DNA from: JAJDIA01 sp031555145 | GTDB taxonomy: Bacteria; Bacteroidota; Bacteroidia; Bacteroidales; Tannerellaceae | DNA length: 64,000 bases | Direction: 5' to 3' | NCBI GenBank assembly: GCA_031555145.1 | Contig: JAVBUR010000067.1 | Coordinates: 1-64,000 of the forward strand | In this document: positions 9,012 to 18,098 of the stretch, in pieces | Layout of the letters: every line of letters starts with the position of its first letter | Numbering within the stretch: the first letter of the stretch is position 1 | The notes under the pieces: model-generated | What the model was told of the DNA's origin: nothing | The model's database searches: none | The model's input: only the letters and a program-made list of their open reading frames with translations | Translations under genes and position numbers: made by a program

Positions 9012-9974
9012 TTATTTATTTATATATATCACATTTTCTTCTTCGTTTTTCGCAATAGTGTATGGAGCATCTTTCTGTAAGACGCGTAAAGCGTTGTCAA
9101 TACCGTCCGAAACACGAAACTTGCCGGTAAAGGCATATTCAGACAGACGAGGATTGTTAATTTCGATCCGGATACCGTAGCACTTCTCAAACCGGCGCAT
9201 TAACTGGACAAAATCCATTTCCCGGAAACAGACCAGCCCTTCACGCCAGCGGTAGTAATCTGGATCGGTGATATTCTCGGCAACCAGGCTACCATCTCGG
9301 AGGATCGTCAGATAATTGGGTTGAAGTACCAGCGTGTTTGTTTTTTCCGACTTATCCGTCACTCGGACTGAGCCTTCCATTAATGCTGTAACAAAGTCTT
9401 CCGAATCGGAATAAGCTTCCACGTTAAATTTCGTCCCCAATACTTCAATGTCATATTTATGGGTATGAACAATAAACGGCTTTTCTTTGTCGGCCTTCAC
9501 TTCAAAATAGGCTTCCCCATCCAGTTCGATTTCCCGGTTTGCTCCCGTAAAGACACCAGGATACTTCAACTCTGTTCGTGCGTTCAACCAAACGCTCGTT
9601 CCATCTGGAAGAACCAGATTGGCTCGCTGCCCGGCTGGGACAGTGATGGACAGCATAGGCGCCTCCACTCCTAACTCGGCTATTTGCAGAAAATAAAATC
9701 CGACTCCCAGGGTTATCGCAATAACAGCTGCCACTTTAAAGGCTTCGCGGATGAACCAGTGATAAACCGGAACCTGTTTCTTACTTGCTTTTACCTCCTT
9801 CGGTATACTTTCTTTCTGAAACTGTCCATTCAGGATCATTGCGCCGAAAAACTGCCGTTCCCGGTAGAGTTCTTCCTCATTTTCAGGGGAGTCTCGCAGC
9901 CATTGCTTAATGGTATCCTTCTCTTCGGCAGAAGCCTGCCGGTCGAAAAATTTATACAGTGTTTCTTTATCCAT
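9012..9974 (-). CDS. FecR-family anti-sigma factor
   Basis: Inner-membrane regulator that holds the neighbouring ECF sigma factor and responds to the STN domain of SusC. It shows an N-terminal cytoplasmic helical part (about 1-80, including DRQASAEEKDTIKQWL), one transmembrane helix near 90-110 (VAAVIAITLGVGFYFL), the FecR domain (VPAGQRANLVLPDGTSVWLNA to the GTKFNVEAY segment, about 120-215) and a C-terminal DUF4974 domain ending VIYINK. Length 320 is standard. It follows the sigma gene by 122 bases and precedes susC by 136 bases, all in one direction, the usual order for these cassettes in Bacteroidetes. Confidence 0.95.
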   Translation of the reverse strand: MDKETLYKFFDRQASAEEKDTIKQWLRDSPENEEELYRERQFFGAMILNGQFQKESIPKEVKASKKQVPVYHWFIREAFKVAAVIAITLGVGFYFLQIAELGVEAPMLSITVPAGQRANLVLPDGTSVWLNARTELKYPGVFTGANREIELDGEAYFEVKADKEKPFIVHTHKYDIEVLGTKFNVEAYSDSEDFVTALMEGSVRVTDKSEKTNTLVLQPNYLTILRDGSLVAENITDPDYYRWREGLVCFREMDFVQLMRRFEKCYGIRIEINNPRLSEYAFTGKFRVSDGIDNALRVLQKDAPYTIAKNEEENVIYINK

Positions 9975-10096
9975 AATTCTATTGTTCCATAAGAGAACAA
10001 ACTGCTCTCGCCTATCCCTAACGGAAAATGCCTCTTTTTTTATTTAATACAAAAAAGTGAGATATCTTTCAAAAAAACTGTGCGCGAACACATATA

Positions 10097-10666
10097 TTAA
10101 CAAAACCAATCTGGAAAAAGAAGAAATACGGGGAAGTAATCTTTCAGTGTGATCCGTAAAGCCTTCAGCGCTTTGGTTATATGGAATTCCACGCTCTTAG
10201 TGGAAAGACCTAATTGAGCAGCAATATCTTTATGGCTCAAGTTTTCATAGCGGCTCTTCATAAAAATAAGACGAGTTTGTTCGGGCAAGCGGTTGAGTGT
10301 ATCATCGACAATCCGTTCAATCTCTTCCGAGAATATATGGACAGGGTTAAAAGCTTCCAGGGAGGATATCTGCAAGTCTAATTCCCAGTTGTCCATCCTA
10401 TACAAATACTCTTCAGCATGCTGGCGAATACGCAGGCGATGCAGGTGATTCAAGCATTTATTCCGGATAATGGCCAAGATGTAAGCCGGGATATTAGAGT
10501 CGGGATCCAGATTAGAACGATTTTCCCAATAATTCATCAGGCTTTCGAGGACAATATCTTCAGCTACCATTTCGTCTCCTACATACGTATAAGCAAAATG
10601 GATAAACCGACCCCGGTAATCATTAAATAATTGGGTAAATGCGTTTATATCGGAAGTTCTGTTCAT
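10097..10666 (-). CDS. ECF RNA polymerase sigma factor (Bacteroidetes family)
   Basis: A 189-residue sigma-70 family protein with region 2 near the N-terminus (FTQLFNDYRGRFIHFAYTYVGDEMVAEDIVLESLMNYWENR) and region 4 near the end (LPEQTRLIFMKSRYENLSHKDIAAQLGLSTKSVEFHITKALKALR). It heads the PUL and would direct transcription of susC and the genes behind it when released by FecR. ATG at 10666 is the only start that leaves region 2 whole. A perfect TAnnTTTG box on the minus strand at 10677-10684 lies so close to this start that the message would be almost leaderless, or the box is coincidental. Confidence 0.95.
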   Translation of the reverse strand: MNRTSDINAFTQLFNDYRGRFIHFAYTYVGDEMVAEDIVLESLMNYWENRSNLDPDSNIPAYILAIIRNKCLNHLHRLRIRQHAEEYLYRMDNWELDLQISSLEAFNPVHIFSEEIERIVDDTLNRLPEQTRLIFMKSRYENLSHKDIAAQLGLSTKSVEFHITKALKALRITLKDYFPVFLLFPDWFC

Positions 10667-10794
10667 GCGCTCAAAACAAAGCTAAAATAGATAACAGCGA
10701 TCCCTGATTAGCTCTTTGCGACCTGGTTGAAAACAGAAATCGCCAGGATGTCTTGAATCCCAGCGATTTTCTTACTATTTCCATGTTCCAGGTT

Positions 10795-10880
<86 letters not shown>

Positions 10881-10944
10881 AATACGTTATAGAAACTGTT
10901 TTGCTATGTGCGCTCACTAAGCTTTGTTTTTCTCTAACGCGGTG

Positions 10945-10952
10945 CAAAGGTA
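10945..10952 (-). promoter_or_regulatory. -7 box for tRNA-Ser(UGA)
   Basis: CAAAGGTA here is TACCTTTG on the minus strand, a perfect match to the Bacteroidetes -7 consensus TAnnTTTG, 65 bases upstream of the tRNA. No clear TTTG -33 element is seen. Confidence 0.55.
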
Positions 10953-11054
10953 GGGAATTATCTTATACTTCCTAATGTTTGTAAAAGTTTTTTTACTTTC
11001 TTGCTTATTATTTTTCTTTAAGAATGAATCCGTAAAGGATATGGGAAATATTCC

Positions 11055-11062
11055 TACATTTG
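11055..11062 (+). promoter_or_regulatory. -7 box for the thioredoxin gene
   Basis: TACATTTG matches TAnnTTTG exactly and lies 35 bases before the ATG at 11097. The -33 region is not obvious. Confidence 0.5.
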
Positions 11063-11096
11063 TGTTTGCAAAACAATTAAAGCTAAAAAGGAACGT

Positions 11097-11591
11097 ATGA
11101 AGAATGTTAAGAGCCTGTTTTTATGTGTGGTAGCGCTGATGACCGTAAGTTGCTCCATGTCGGCTAAGACAGAGGTGAAGGACTCTGAGAAAGAATCGAA
11201 AGCAGTAGCAACGAAAACAGCCGCATCGGGTGAAGTGATAGTATTGAACAAAGCCGATTTCCTGACGAAGGTATTCAACTACGAAAAGAATCCCACGACC
11301 TGGGTATACGAAGGAAACAAACCATGCATCATCGATTTTTATGCCGACTGGTGCGGACCTTGCAAACAAATTGCTCCCATATTAAAAGAGTTGGCTGGTG
11401 TGTATAAAGATGATATCATTATCTATAAAGTAAATGTAGACAATGACCCCGAACTGGCACAAGCATTTGGCATCCAGGGTATCCCTGCCATCCTGTTTGT
11501 TCCGCAAAACGGGCAACCTCAAATGTCAACGGGAGCTTTACCACGAGCAGAATTTGTGAAACAGATCGACACTTTCCTGTTAGGAAAATAA
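11097..11591 (+). CDS. Thioredoxin-fold lipoprotein
   Basis: Exported thioredoxin-like protein of 164 residues. The lipobox-like MTVSC ends near residue 19, followed by a charged linker rich in Lys, Glu and Ala up to about 45, then a complete thioredoxin domain with active site WCGPCK (about 84-89) and the cis-Pro loop GIQGIPAILF. Placement after a lipoprotein signal suggests it works in the periplasm or at the outer membrane, reducing or isomerising disulfides of exported proteins. It stands alone between a -7 box and a terminator hairpin. The fold is certain; the partner protein is unknown. Confidence 0.92.
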   Translation: MKNVKSLFLCVVALMTVSCSMSAKTEVKDSEKESKAVATKTAASGEVIVLNKADFLTKVFNYEKNPTTWVYEGNKPCIIDFYADWCGPCKQIAPILKELAGVYKDDIIIYKVNVDNDPELAQAFGIQGIPAILFVPQNGQPQMSTGALPRAEFVKQIDTFLLGK

Positions 11592-11663
11592 GCTGATTGC
11601 CATTCGGATCGGACGGAGATACGAAGGAGGCAGTGCAAAGGTAGGCCTGTAAAAATATGTATG

Positions 11664-11698
11664 AAAGGCGGAATGAGGGCACTCTCTCTTCCGCCTTT
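11664..11698 (+). terminator. Terminator after thioredoxin gene
   Basis: Arms AAAGGCGGAA (11664-11673) and TTCCGCCTTT (11689-11698) pair perfectly around a 15-base loop that has a short GAG/CTC stem of its own. It lies 73 bases after the stop codon and ends in a short T run. Confidence 0.7.
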
Positions 11699-11828
11699 AT
11701 CATATATATGTGTTCTGCAACAATTACTCCTATATTATTTTTATATTACCATAAGAGATAAGGTTTTAATCTCTATCTTTAGAGCGGGATAAAATACCGT
11801 ATTGTAATTGATTTCAAACATCATCATC

Positions 11829-13490
11829 ATGGAAAAGCGATTTTTAGGACTTATAGAGAAGAGTATAAAAGAACATTGGGACTTACCCGCCTTTACAGAT
11901 TATAACGGAGAGACATACCACTACAGCGACTTTGCTCGCGAGATAGAGAAACTCCACATTCTGCTTGAACATGCAGGTATCGTCAAAGGCGATAAGGTAG
12001 CTATTGTAGGAAGGAACTCCTCCCATTGGGCTATCTCCTTTTTCGGAACATTGGCCTATGGTGCCATAGCCGTACCTATTTTGCACGATTTCAAACCCGA
12101 CAACATCCATCATATCGTCAACCATTCTGAAGCCAAAGCCGTACTGGCTGCCGGTAGCAATTGGGAAAACCTGAATGAGAAGATGATGCCAGACGTATTA
12201 TTATTCATGCTGCTGGATGACTTCTCAATAATCCACTGCACAACCAAAGAGGTTGACAATGTGCGAGAACAGCTGGATGCTTATTTTGACGCGAAATACC
12301 CTCAGGGATTTACATCTTCAAATGTACAATACCATCGCGAACAACCCGAAGAACTGGCAGTACTGAATTACACATCGGGTACCACCAGTTTCTCCAAAGG
12401 CGTGATGCTCTCCTACCTCAGTTTGTGGAGCAATACACAAATGGCGTACGACTGCCTGCCGTTTATCCATCCGGGCGATAATATTGTCTGTATGCTGCCG
12501 ATGGCGCATATGTACGGGTTGGCATTTGAAATACTGAACTCTGTCAACAAAGGATGCCATGTGCATTTCCTGACCCGCACGCCGAGCCCGAAAATCATCA
12601 GCGAGGCTTTTGCACGCATCAGACCCACATTGATCCTGGCTGTACCGCTGATCATAGAGAAGATTATCAAAAACAGGGTGTTCCCCGAGCTGGAAAAACC
12701 GCTGATGAAGCTCTTGCTAAAAGTACCCTATGTAGATAAAAAGGTTCTGGGCATGATTGCCAATAAACTGTATGAATCCTTTGGAAATAACGTAAGCGAG
12801 ATCGTTATCGGAGGTGCTGCACTGAATAAAGAAGTAGAAACTTTCCTTAAAACCATCAATTTCCGGTACACCGTAGGATATGGGATGACCGAATGTGGTC
12901 CGCTGGTAGCCTACACCCAATGGGATAGTTTCAAACAAGGTTCCGTAGGACAGGTAGCTGACCGTATGGAAGTAAAGATCGAATCCAAAGACCCCGCCAA
13001 TATTGTAGGCGAGATCATCGTTAGAGGCGATAATGTCATGCTCGGCTATTATAAGAACCCTGAAGCCACCGCTGCCGTCATGATGGAAGACGGATGGATG
13101 CGCACAGGCGACCTCGGCACTATGGACAAAGACGGCTTCCTCTATATTCGTGGACGAAGCAAATCACTGATCCTTAGTTCTAATGGGCAGAACATTTACC
13201 CGGAAGAGATTGAAGATAAACTGAACAATATGCTGTATGTAGCCGAATCCATCATCATTTCGCAAGGAGGCAAACTGGTTGCCCTGATCTACCCAGACTG
13301 GGAGCAAACCGACAAAGCAGGCCTTTCGCATGCGGATATCGAGCAACTCATGCAGACCAACATCGATCAGTTAAACAAAGAAATACCGGCTTACAGTAAA
13401 GTAACCTGTTTCAAACTGTATCAGGAAGAGTTTGAGAAAACGCCTAAGCGCAGTATCAAACGCTACCTCTACCAACCGGCCGAAGAATAA
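11829..13490 (+). CDS. AMP-forming acyl-CoA ligase (long-chain fatty acid type)
   Basis: Member of the ANL superfamily that activates a carboxylic acid, probably a fatty acid, to an acyl-adenylate and then to its CoA thioester. Visible motifs are the P-loop-like YTSGTTSFSKGVML (A3), YGMTECGPL (A5), GWMRTGDLG (A7), and a C-terminal catalytic Lys context KTPKRSIKRYLY (A10). At 553 residues it lacks the large insert of FadD15-like proteins. ATG at 11829 is preferred; the frame is open from a TTG at 11808. It is followed 37 bases later by fhs, so the two are probably co-transcribed, although they share no pathway. Exact chain-length preference cannot be read. Confidence 0.88.
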   Translation: MEKRFLGLIEKSIKEHWDLPAFTDYNGETYHYSDFAREIEKLHILLEHAGIVKGDKVAIVGRNSSHWAISFFGTLAYGAIAVPILHDFKPDNIHHIVNHSEAKAVLAAGSNWENLNEKMMPDVLLFMLLDDFSIIHCTTKEVDNVREQLDAYFDAKYPQGFTSSNVQYHREQPEELAVLNYTSGTTSFSKGVMLSYLSLWSNTQMAYDCLPFIHPGDNIVCMLPMAHMYGLAFEILNSVNKGCHVHFLTRTPSPKIISEAFARIRPTLILAVPLIIEKIIKNRVFPELEKPLMKLLLKVPYVDKKVLGMIANKLYESFGNNVSEIVIGGAALNKEVETFLKTINFRYTVGYGMTECGPLVAYTQWDSFKQGSVGQVADRMEVKIESKDPANIVGEIIVRGDNVMLGYYKNPEATAAVMMEDGWMRTGDLGTMDKDGFLYIRGRSKSLILSSNGQNIYPEEIEDKLNNMLYVAESIIISQGGKLVALIYPDWEQTDKAGLSHADIEQLMQTNIDQLNKEIPAYSKVTCFKLYQEEFEKTPKRSIKRYLYQPAEE

Positions 13491-13527
13491 ATCAATTTAC
13501 GTATAATCCAAACAGTTCTTTAGTCCT

Positions 13528-15195
13528 ATGAAGTCTGATATTGAAATCGCAAGGGAAGTACCCTTGAAAAAGATCAAAGAAGTAGCAAGCGACCTCGGTA
13601 TATCCAAGGAAGAAGTACATAACTATGGTAAACACATCGCCAAAGTACCCATTCATCTGATCAAGGAAGATGAAGTGCAAAAACATAACCTGATCCTGGT
13701 GACAGCCATTACCCCTACCAAGGCGGGAATCGGCAAAACGACCGTATCCATCGGCCTGACACTGGGATTGAACCGGATCGGGAAGAAAGCCGTTGTAGCA
13801 TTACGCGAACCGTCTCTCGGTCCTTGCTTCGGAATGAAGGGTGGAGCAGCCGGCGGTGGATATTCGCAGGTATTACCGATGGAGAACATCAACCTCCATT
13901 TCACTGGCGATTTCCATGCCATTACTTCAGCACACAATATGATCACAGCCCTGCTGGATAACTATATCTACCAGACCCGCAGCCTGAGCGAAGGGCTGAA
14001 AGAAGTCAAATGGAAACGCGTACTCGACGTGAACGACCGTAACCTGCGTAACATCGTCTCCGGGCTGGGCGGGCCGGCCAACGGTATTCCTGCCGAAACC
14101 GGATTCGATATCACCCCGGCATCGGAGATCATGGCTATCCTCTGCCTCTCGACCGATTTGGAAGACCTTAAACGACGCATCGGTAACATCTTGTTAGGAT
14201 ACACCCACGACGACCGTCCGTTCACCGTAAACGACCTCGGTGTGGCAGGTGCCATCACCGTACTGCTGAAAGATGCCCTGTTGCCTAATATTGTACAAAC
14301 GACGGAACATACGCCGGCATTCGTACATGGTGGCCCGTTTGCCAACATCGCTCACGGATGTAACTCCATCCTGGCCACTAAAATGGCACTTACGTATGGC
14401 GATTATGTGGTAACCGAAGCTGGTTTCGGAGCGGATCTTGGCGCAGAGAAATTCTTCAACATCAAATGCCGTAAAGCAGGCCTGCAACCCAAACTGGCTG
14501 TTCTTGTCGCCACTGCGCAGAGCCTCAAGATGCATGGCGGTGTACCTGAATCCAAAATAAAGGAACCAAACAGGGAAGGCCTTGTCAACGGTTTAGCCAA
14601 CCTGGACAAACATATCGAGAACCTGAAAAGCTTCGGCCAGCAGGTAATCGTCACCTTCAACCGCTACGCCAGCGATACGGATGAAGAAATCGAACTGGTT
14701 GCCGCCCATTGCCGGGCACAGGGTGTAGGTTTTGCCGCCAATACGGTCTTTGCCGAAGGTGGTAAGGGTGGTGAAGAGTTGGCACGCCTCGTAGCCGATA
14801 CCATCGAACAGACTCCCTCCTCCCCGCTCCGCTTCACCTATGAAGACAGCGATCCGGTACAAACAAAGGTAAAAAAGGTTGCCACCACCATCTATGGCGC
14901 CGCTTCAGTCGTCTACACATCGTTGGCGGAAAAAAAGATCCGGCAGATTGAGAGTCTCGGTATCTCACATTACCCCATCTGTATTGCCAAGACACAATAT
15001 TCGTTCTCTGCCGAACCGACTGCTTATGGCGTGGCACGCGACTTCGAACTGAAAGTACGCGATATCATCATCAATAACGGAGCGGAAATGATCGTTGTCA
15101 TCATGGGAGAAATCATGCGGATGCCCGGGCTTCCCAAAGACCCTCAAGCGCGCAGAATAGACATAGTAAACGGACTCGTAGAAGGGTTAAGTTAA
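13528..15195 (+). CDS. fhs: Formate-tetrahydrofolate ligase
   Basis: Makes 10-formyl-THF from formate, THF and ATP, feeding purine synthesis and one-carbon metabolism in anaerobes. The 555-residue length equals characterised Fhs proteins. The ATP-binding loop TPTKAGIGKTTVSIGL lies near 67-82, followed by the family blocks REPSLGPCFGMKGGAAGGGY and NINLHFTGDFHAITSAHN, and EAGFGADLGAEKFFNIKCR near 300. The C-terminal segment GEIMRMPGLPKDPQARRIDI is also diagnostic. ATG at 13528 is well placed after the acyl-CoA ligase gene. A hairpin at 15247 may mark the end of the transcript. Confidence 0.98.
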   Translation: MKSDIEIAREVPLKKIKEVASDLGISKEEVHNYGKHIAKVPIHLIKEDEVQKHNLILVTAITPTKAGIGKTTVSIGLTLGLNRIGKKAVVALREPSLGPCFGMKGGAAGGGYSQVLPMENINLHFTGDFHAITSAHNMITALLDNYIYQTRSLSEGLKEVKWKRVLDVNDRNLRNIVSGLGGPANGIPAETGFDITPASEIMAILCLSTDLEDLKRRIGNILLGYTHDDRPFTVNDLGVAGAITVLLKDALLPNIVQTTEHTPAFVHGGPFANIAHGCNSILATKMALTYGDYVVTEAGFGADLGAEKFFNIKCRKAGLQPKLAVLVATAQSLKMHGGVPESKIKEPNREGLVNGLANLDKHIENLKSFGQQVIVTFNRYASDTDEEIELVAAHCRAQGVGFAANTVFAEGGKGGEELARLVADTIEQTPSSPLRFTYEDSDPVQTKVKKVATTIYGAASVVYTSLAEKKIRQIESLGISHYPICIAKTQYSFSAEPTAYGVARDFELKVRDIIINNGAEMIVVIMGEIMRMPGLPKDPQARRIDIVNGLVEGLS

Positions 15196-15246
15196 TAAAT
15201 TAACACTATAAATGAGCTTCTTTGGAAGATAATCCATATCTTAGAT

Positions 15247-15272
15247 GCCGATCTCTGTTATGAGAGATCGGC
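15247..15272 (+). terminator. Perfect 10-bp hairpin between fhs and DUF4249 gene
   Basis: GCCGATCTCT (15247-15256) pairs perfectly with AGAGATCGGC (15263-15272) around a 6-base loop. It is 51 bases after the fhs stop and 16 bases before the next ATG, with no T tract behind it (AGAAGCTAAAAAAC follows), so it is either a weak terminator or a 5' leader hairpin affecting the DUF4249 gene. Confidence 0.5.
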
Positions 15273-15288
15273 AGAAGCTAAAAAACAG

Positions 15289-16428
15289 ATGATGAACAAA
15301 AGAAAAAAAATAGGTGGTATTACCGGACTGGCCGCATTAATAATAGGATTGTATGGGTGTATCACGGATTATACGCCGACAGATATTAATGAACAAAGTG
15401 ACCTGCTTGTAATAGAATCTACGATCACGAACGGTACCACCCACGTGAAGATTTCGCAAAGCGTAGGTCTGCTTGACTACATAAGTCTGTCGAAAACCAT
15501 CGAAAATGCGACCGTCTATGTGGAAACAGAAGATGGAAACATCAAACTTCAAGGGAGGCATATAGAAAATGGGAACTACGAAGTGGAAACCGGCAACCTG
15601 AATATGGGCGCTAAATACAGGCTCCGCATCACAGCCGATGGTAAAGAATATGCATCGAGTTATCTCGCCCCCTTGGTTACCCCGGAAATAGACAGTATTT
15701 TCTGGACCAAACAACAACAAGGCGACCCTGTTTACATCAACGTATCCACCCATAATGCCAAAGACCAGTCGCGTTACTACCGTTGGTCGTACCAAGAAAA
15801 CTGGGAGATAAAAGCTGAGATGTTTGCTAATGCCGCAAGGATAGACGGAAGGATTATATACTTCGACCTGGTGTCATCCAACAACCGGTATTATTGCTGG
15901 TCGAAAGACGTATCAAATACGCTCTTGCTGGAATCATCAGAGAAACTCAGTGAGAATGTGATTTCAAGGAAGAGACTGAAAGAAATCTCCCCGTCCAACA
16001 GCCGCTTCTCAAGCCTGTACCATATTTTGGTATCCCAGGTATCCCTGCGGCAGGAAGCATACAACTATTTCAGTAACCTCCAGAAGAATGTGGAACAGAC
16101 CGGCGGTATCTTTTCGTCCATGCCTTCTGAATCAAAAGGAAATATCAGTTGCCTTTCGGATCCCGACCTGCCGGTGATCGGTTATGTGGAAGTAGCGACT
16201 ACTACGCAGAAGGAGTTGTATATACCTCATTCAGACGGTTTATATGAATCAAGTTCTTACTGCTACAGCCAGATCACGGAAGACTCTGAAATCGGGGGAA
16301 ATGAAATACTCAACTACATGCCACCTCCAGGTAGTACTACGTATGCGCCAGCTCGTTGCGTAAACTGTCTCGTTTTCCCCTATTCAACGAAAGACAAACC
16401 ATCTTGGTGGCCTTCCCCAAACTTGTAA
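15289..16428 (+). CDS. DUF4249 lipoprotein
   Basis: A 379-residue lipoprotein with a basic start, hydrophobic stretch and lipobox-like GLYGC near residue 24, then the DUF4249 pattern: LLVIESTITNGTTHVKISQSVGL, a run of short beta strands with TVYVETEDGNI and YRLRITADGKEYAS, and a late CVNCL pair. Proteins of this family are usually encoded beside a TonB-dependent receptor and are thought to be surface-exposed partners of it; no receptor lies here. Start is ATG at 15289 or the next codon. Function is unknown. Confidence 0.85.
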   Translation: MMNKRKKIGGITGLAALIIGLYGCITDYTPTDINEQSDLLVIESTITNGTTHVKISQSVGLLDYISLSKTIENATVYVETEDGNIKLQGRHIENGNYEVETGNLNMGAKYRLRITADGKEYASSYLAPLVTPEIDSIFWTKQQQGDPVYINVSTHNAKDQSRYYRWSYQENWEIKAEMFANAARIDGRIIYFDLVSSNNRYYCWSKDVSNTLLLESSEKLSENVISRKRLKEISPSNSRFSSLYHILVSQVSLRQEAYNYFSNLQKNVEQTGGIFSSMPSESKGNISCLSDPDLPVIGYVEVATTTQKELYIPHSDGLYESSSYCYSQITEDSEIGGNEILNYMPPPGSTTYAPARCVNCLVFPYSTKDKPSWWPSPNL

Positions 16429-16450
16429 TTCGTATACCTGATATAGATGG

Positions 16451-16482
16451 AAAAGGCCGGAAACAAATGTCTCCGGCCTTTT
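16451..16482. terminator. Bidirectional terminator
   Basis: AAAAGGCCGGA (16451-16461) and TCCGGCCTTTT (16472-16482) form an 11-bp stem with A and T runs on both sides, between the convergent DUF4249 gene and proS. Confidence 0.88.
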
Positions 16483-16502
16483 CTTTATTATAAATTTTCT
16501 AC

Positions 16503-17984
16503 TTAATAAGCACGTGCGAACAACACCCGTTGTGCCGACGGTTGTCCGGTCACCATACAAACGCCCGGAGTCTTGTCTCCTTCCAACGGGATACAGCGGA
16601 TCGTAGCCTTTGTTTCGGCTTTGATGCGTTCTTCCGTTTCGGCAGTTCCATCCCAATGGGCAAGAATAAAGACGCCTTCTTCGATCTTTTCTTTGAACTC
16701 GTCGTAGGTTTCAACCGTGGTAATATGCGATTCGCGGAAGTCGTATGCTTTCTGGAAGATGTTCTGCTGGATATCATCGAGCAGGTTCTTCACATACTGG
16801 GCAATACCGTCGCAGGTAACCGTTTCCTTTTCCAGCTTGTCGCGACGCATCACTTCGATCGTATTGTTTTCGAGGTCGCGTCCACCCATAGCCAAACGTA
16901 CAGGTACTCCCTTCAGTTCGTATTCGGCAAACTTCCAACCCGGTTTCTTGTTGTCGGCGTCGTCAAACTTCACCGAAACGCCCAGGGCTTTCAATTCAGC
17001 CACGATACCGGCTACTTTGGCGCGGATCTCATCCAGTTGCTCCAGGCTGCGGTAGATCGGAACGATCACAACTTGTGTAGGTGCCAGCATCGGAGGCAAT
17101 ACCAACCCGTTATCGTCGGAGTGAGCCATGATCAGCGCACCGATCAGGCGGGTAGATACTCCCCAGGAAGTAGCCCAGGCGTAGTCACTCTTACCGTTTT
17201 GGTCGATAAACGTCACATCAAACGCCTTACCGAAGTTCTGTCCGAGGAAGTGCGACGTACCAGCCTGCAATGCCTTACCGTCCTGCATCATCGCTTCGAT
17301 GGTATAGGTATCTTCGGCACCGGCAAAGCGTTCGCTTTCCGACTTCACTCCTTTGACGACCGGCAATGCCATAAACTTCTCGGCGAAGGTAGCATAGACG
17401 TTTTGCATCTGGCGTGTTTCTACTTCTGCCTCTTCACGGGTGGCATGGGCGGTGTGTCCTTCTTGCCAGAGGAACTCGGCGGTACGGAGGAACAGACGGG
17501 TACGCATTTCCCAACGCATCACGTTCGCCCACTGGTTGACCAGGATAGGCAGGTCGCGATACGACTGAATCCAGTTACGATATGTATTCCATATAATCGT
17601 TTCCGATGTCGGACGGATGATCAATTCTTCTTCCAACTTGGCGGCCGGGTCTACTACTACGCCTGCGCCATTCGGATCGTTCTTCAGACGATAGTGTGTT
17701 ACTACGGCACATTCCTTGGCAAACCCTTCCACATGCTGTGCTTCCTTGCTCAGGAATGATTTCGGGATCAGCAGCGGGAAATACGCGTTCACGTGACCTG
17801 TTTCCTTGAACATATCGTCCAACGCACGTTGCATCTTTTCCCAAATCGCGTATCCGTACGGCTTGATCACCATACATCCACGCACGGCCGAATTTTCAGC
17901 CAGATCTGCCTTAATCACCAAATCCTGATACCATTGTGAATAGTTCTCGCTTCTCGAGGTAAGCTCTTTCAACTCTTTTGCCAT
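16503..17984 (-). CDS. proS: Prolyl-tRNA synthetase, archaeal/eukaryotic type
   Basis: Class II aminoacyl-tRNA synthetase charging tRNA-Pro. It is the short form without the bacterial editing insert: 493 residues, with class II motif 1 (GCMVIKPYGYAIWEKMQRALDD), motif 2 (MRWEMRTRLFLRTAEFLWQEGHTAHA) and motif 3 (GALIMAHSDDNGLVLPP), then an anticodon-binding domain and a C-terminal domain containing CMVTGQPSAQRVLFARAY. The terminal Tyr is typical of this form. It is a single gene with a TACCTTTG -7 box upstream and a bidirectional terminator downstream. Confidence 0.98.
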   Translation of the reverse strand: MAKELKELTSRSENYSQWYQDLVIKADLAENSAVRGCMVIKPYGYAIWEKMQRALDDMFKETGHVNAYFPLLIPKSFLSKEAQHVEGFAKECAVVTHYRLKNDPNGAGVVVDPAAKLEEELIIRPTSETIIWNTYRNWIQSYRDLPILVNQWANVMRWEMRTRLFLRTAEFLWQEGHTAHATREEAEVETRQMQNVYATFAEKFMALPVVKGVKSESERFAGAEDTYTIEAMMQDGKALQAGTSHFLGQNFGKAFDVTFIDQNGKSDYAWATSWGVSTRLIGALIMAHSDDNGLVLPPMLAPTQVVIVPIYRSLEQLDEIRAKVAGIVAELKALGVSVKFDDADNKKPGWKFAEYELKGVPVRLAMGGRDLENNTIEVMRRDKLEKETVTCDGIAQYVKNLLDDIQQNIFQKAYDFRESHITTVETYDEFKEKIEEGVFILAHWDGTAETEERIKAETKATIRCIPLEGDKTPGVCMVTGQPSAQRVLFARAY

Positions 17985-18040
17985 TTTCGTATGATTCTAA
18001 AAATGTTTATTACCAGTCAGATTTTCACTGTTTTGGGAGG

Positions 18041-18048
18041 CAAAGGTA
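18041..18048 (-). promoter_or_regulatory. -7 box for proS
   Basis: CAAAGGTA reads TACCTTTG on the minus strand, a perfect TAnnTTTG, 57 bases before the proS ATG. No good -33 match is seen. Confidence 0.55.
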
Positions 18049-18098
18049 TAAAATAATCCCTTAGATTTGCGAAAACAACCTATTATATAATGTAGACC

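Noticed and set aside
16530..17759. 409-codon open frame antisense to proS
   Set aside because: It covers a complete prolyl-tRNA synthetase with all class II motifs on the other strand; its own translation is Cys/Phe-rich and family-less.
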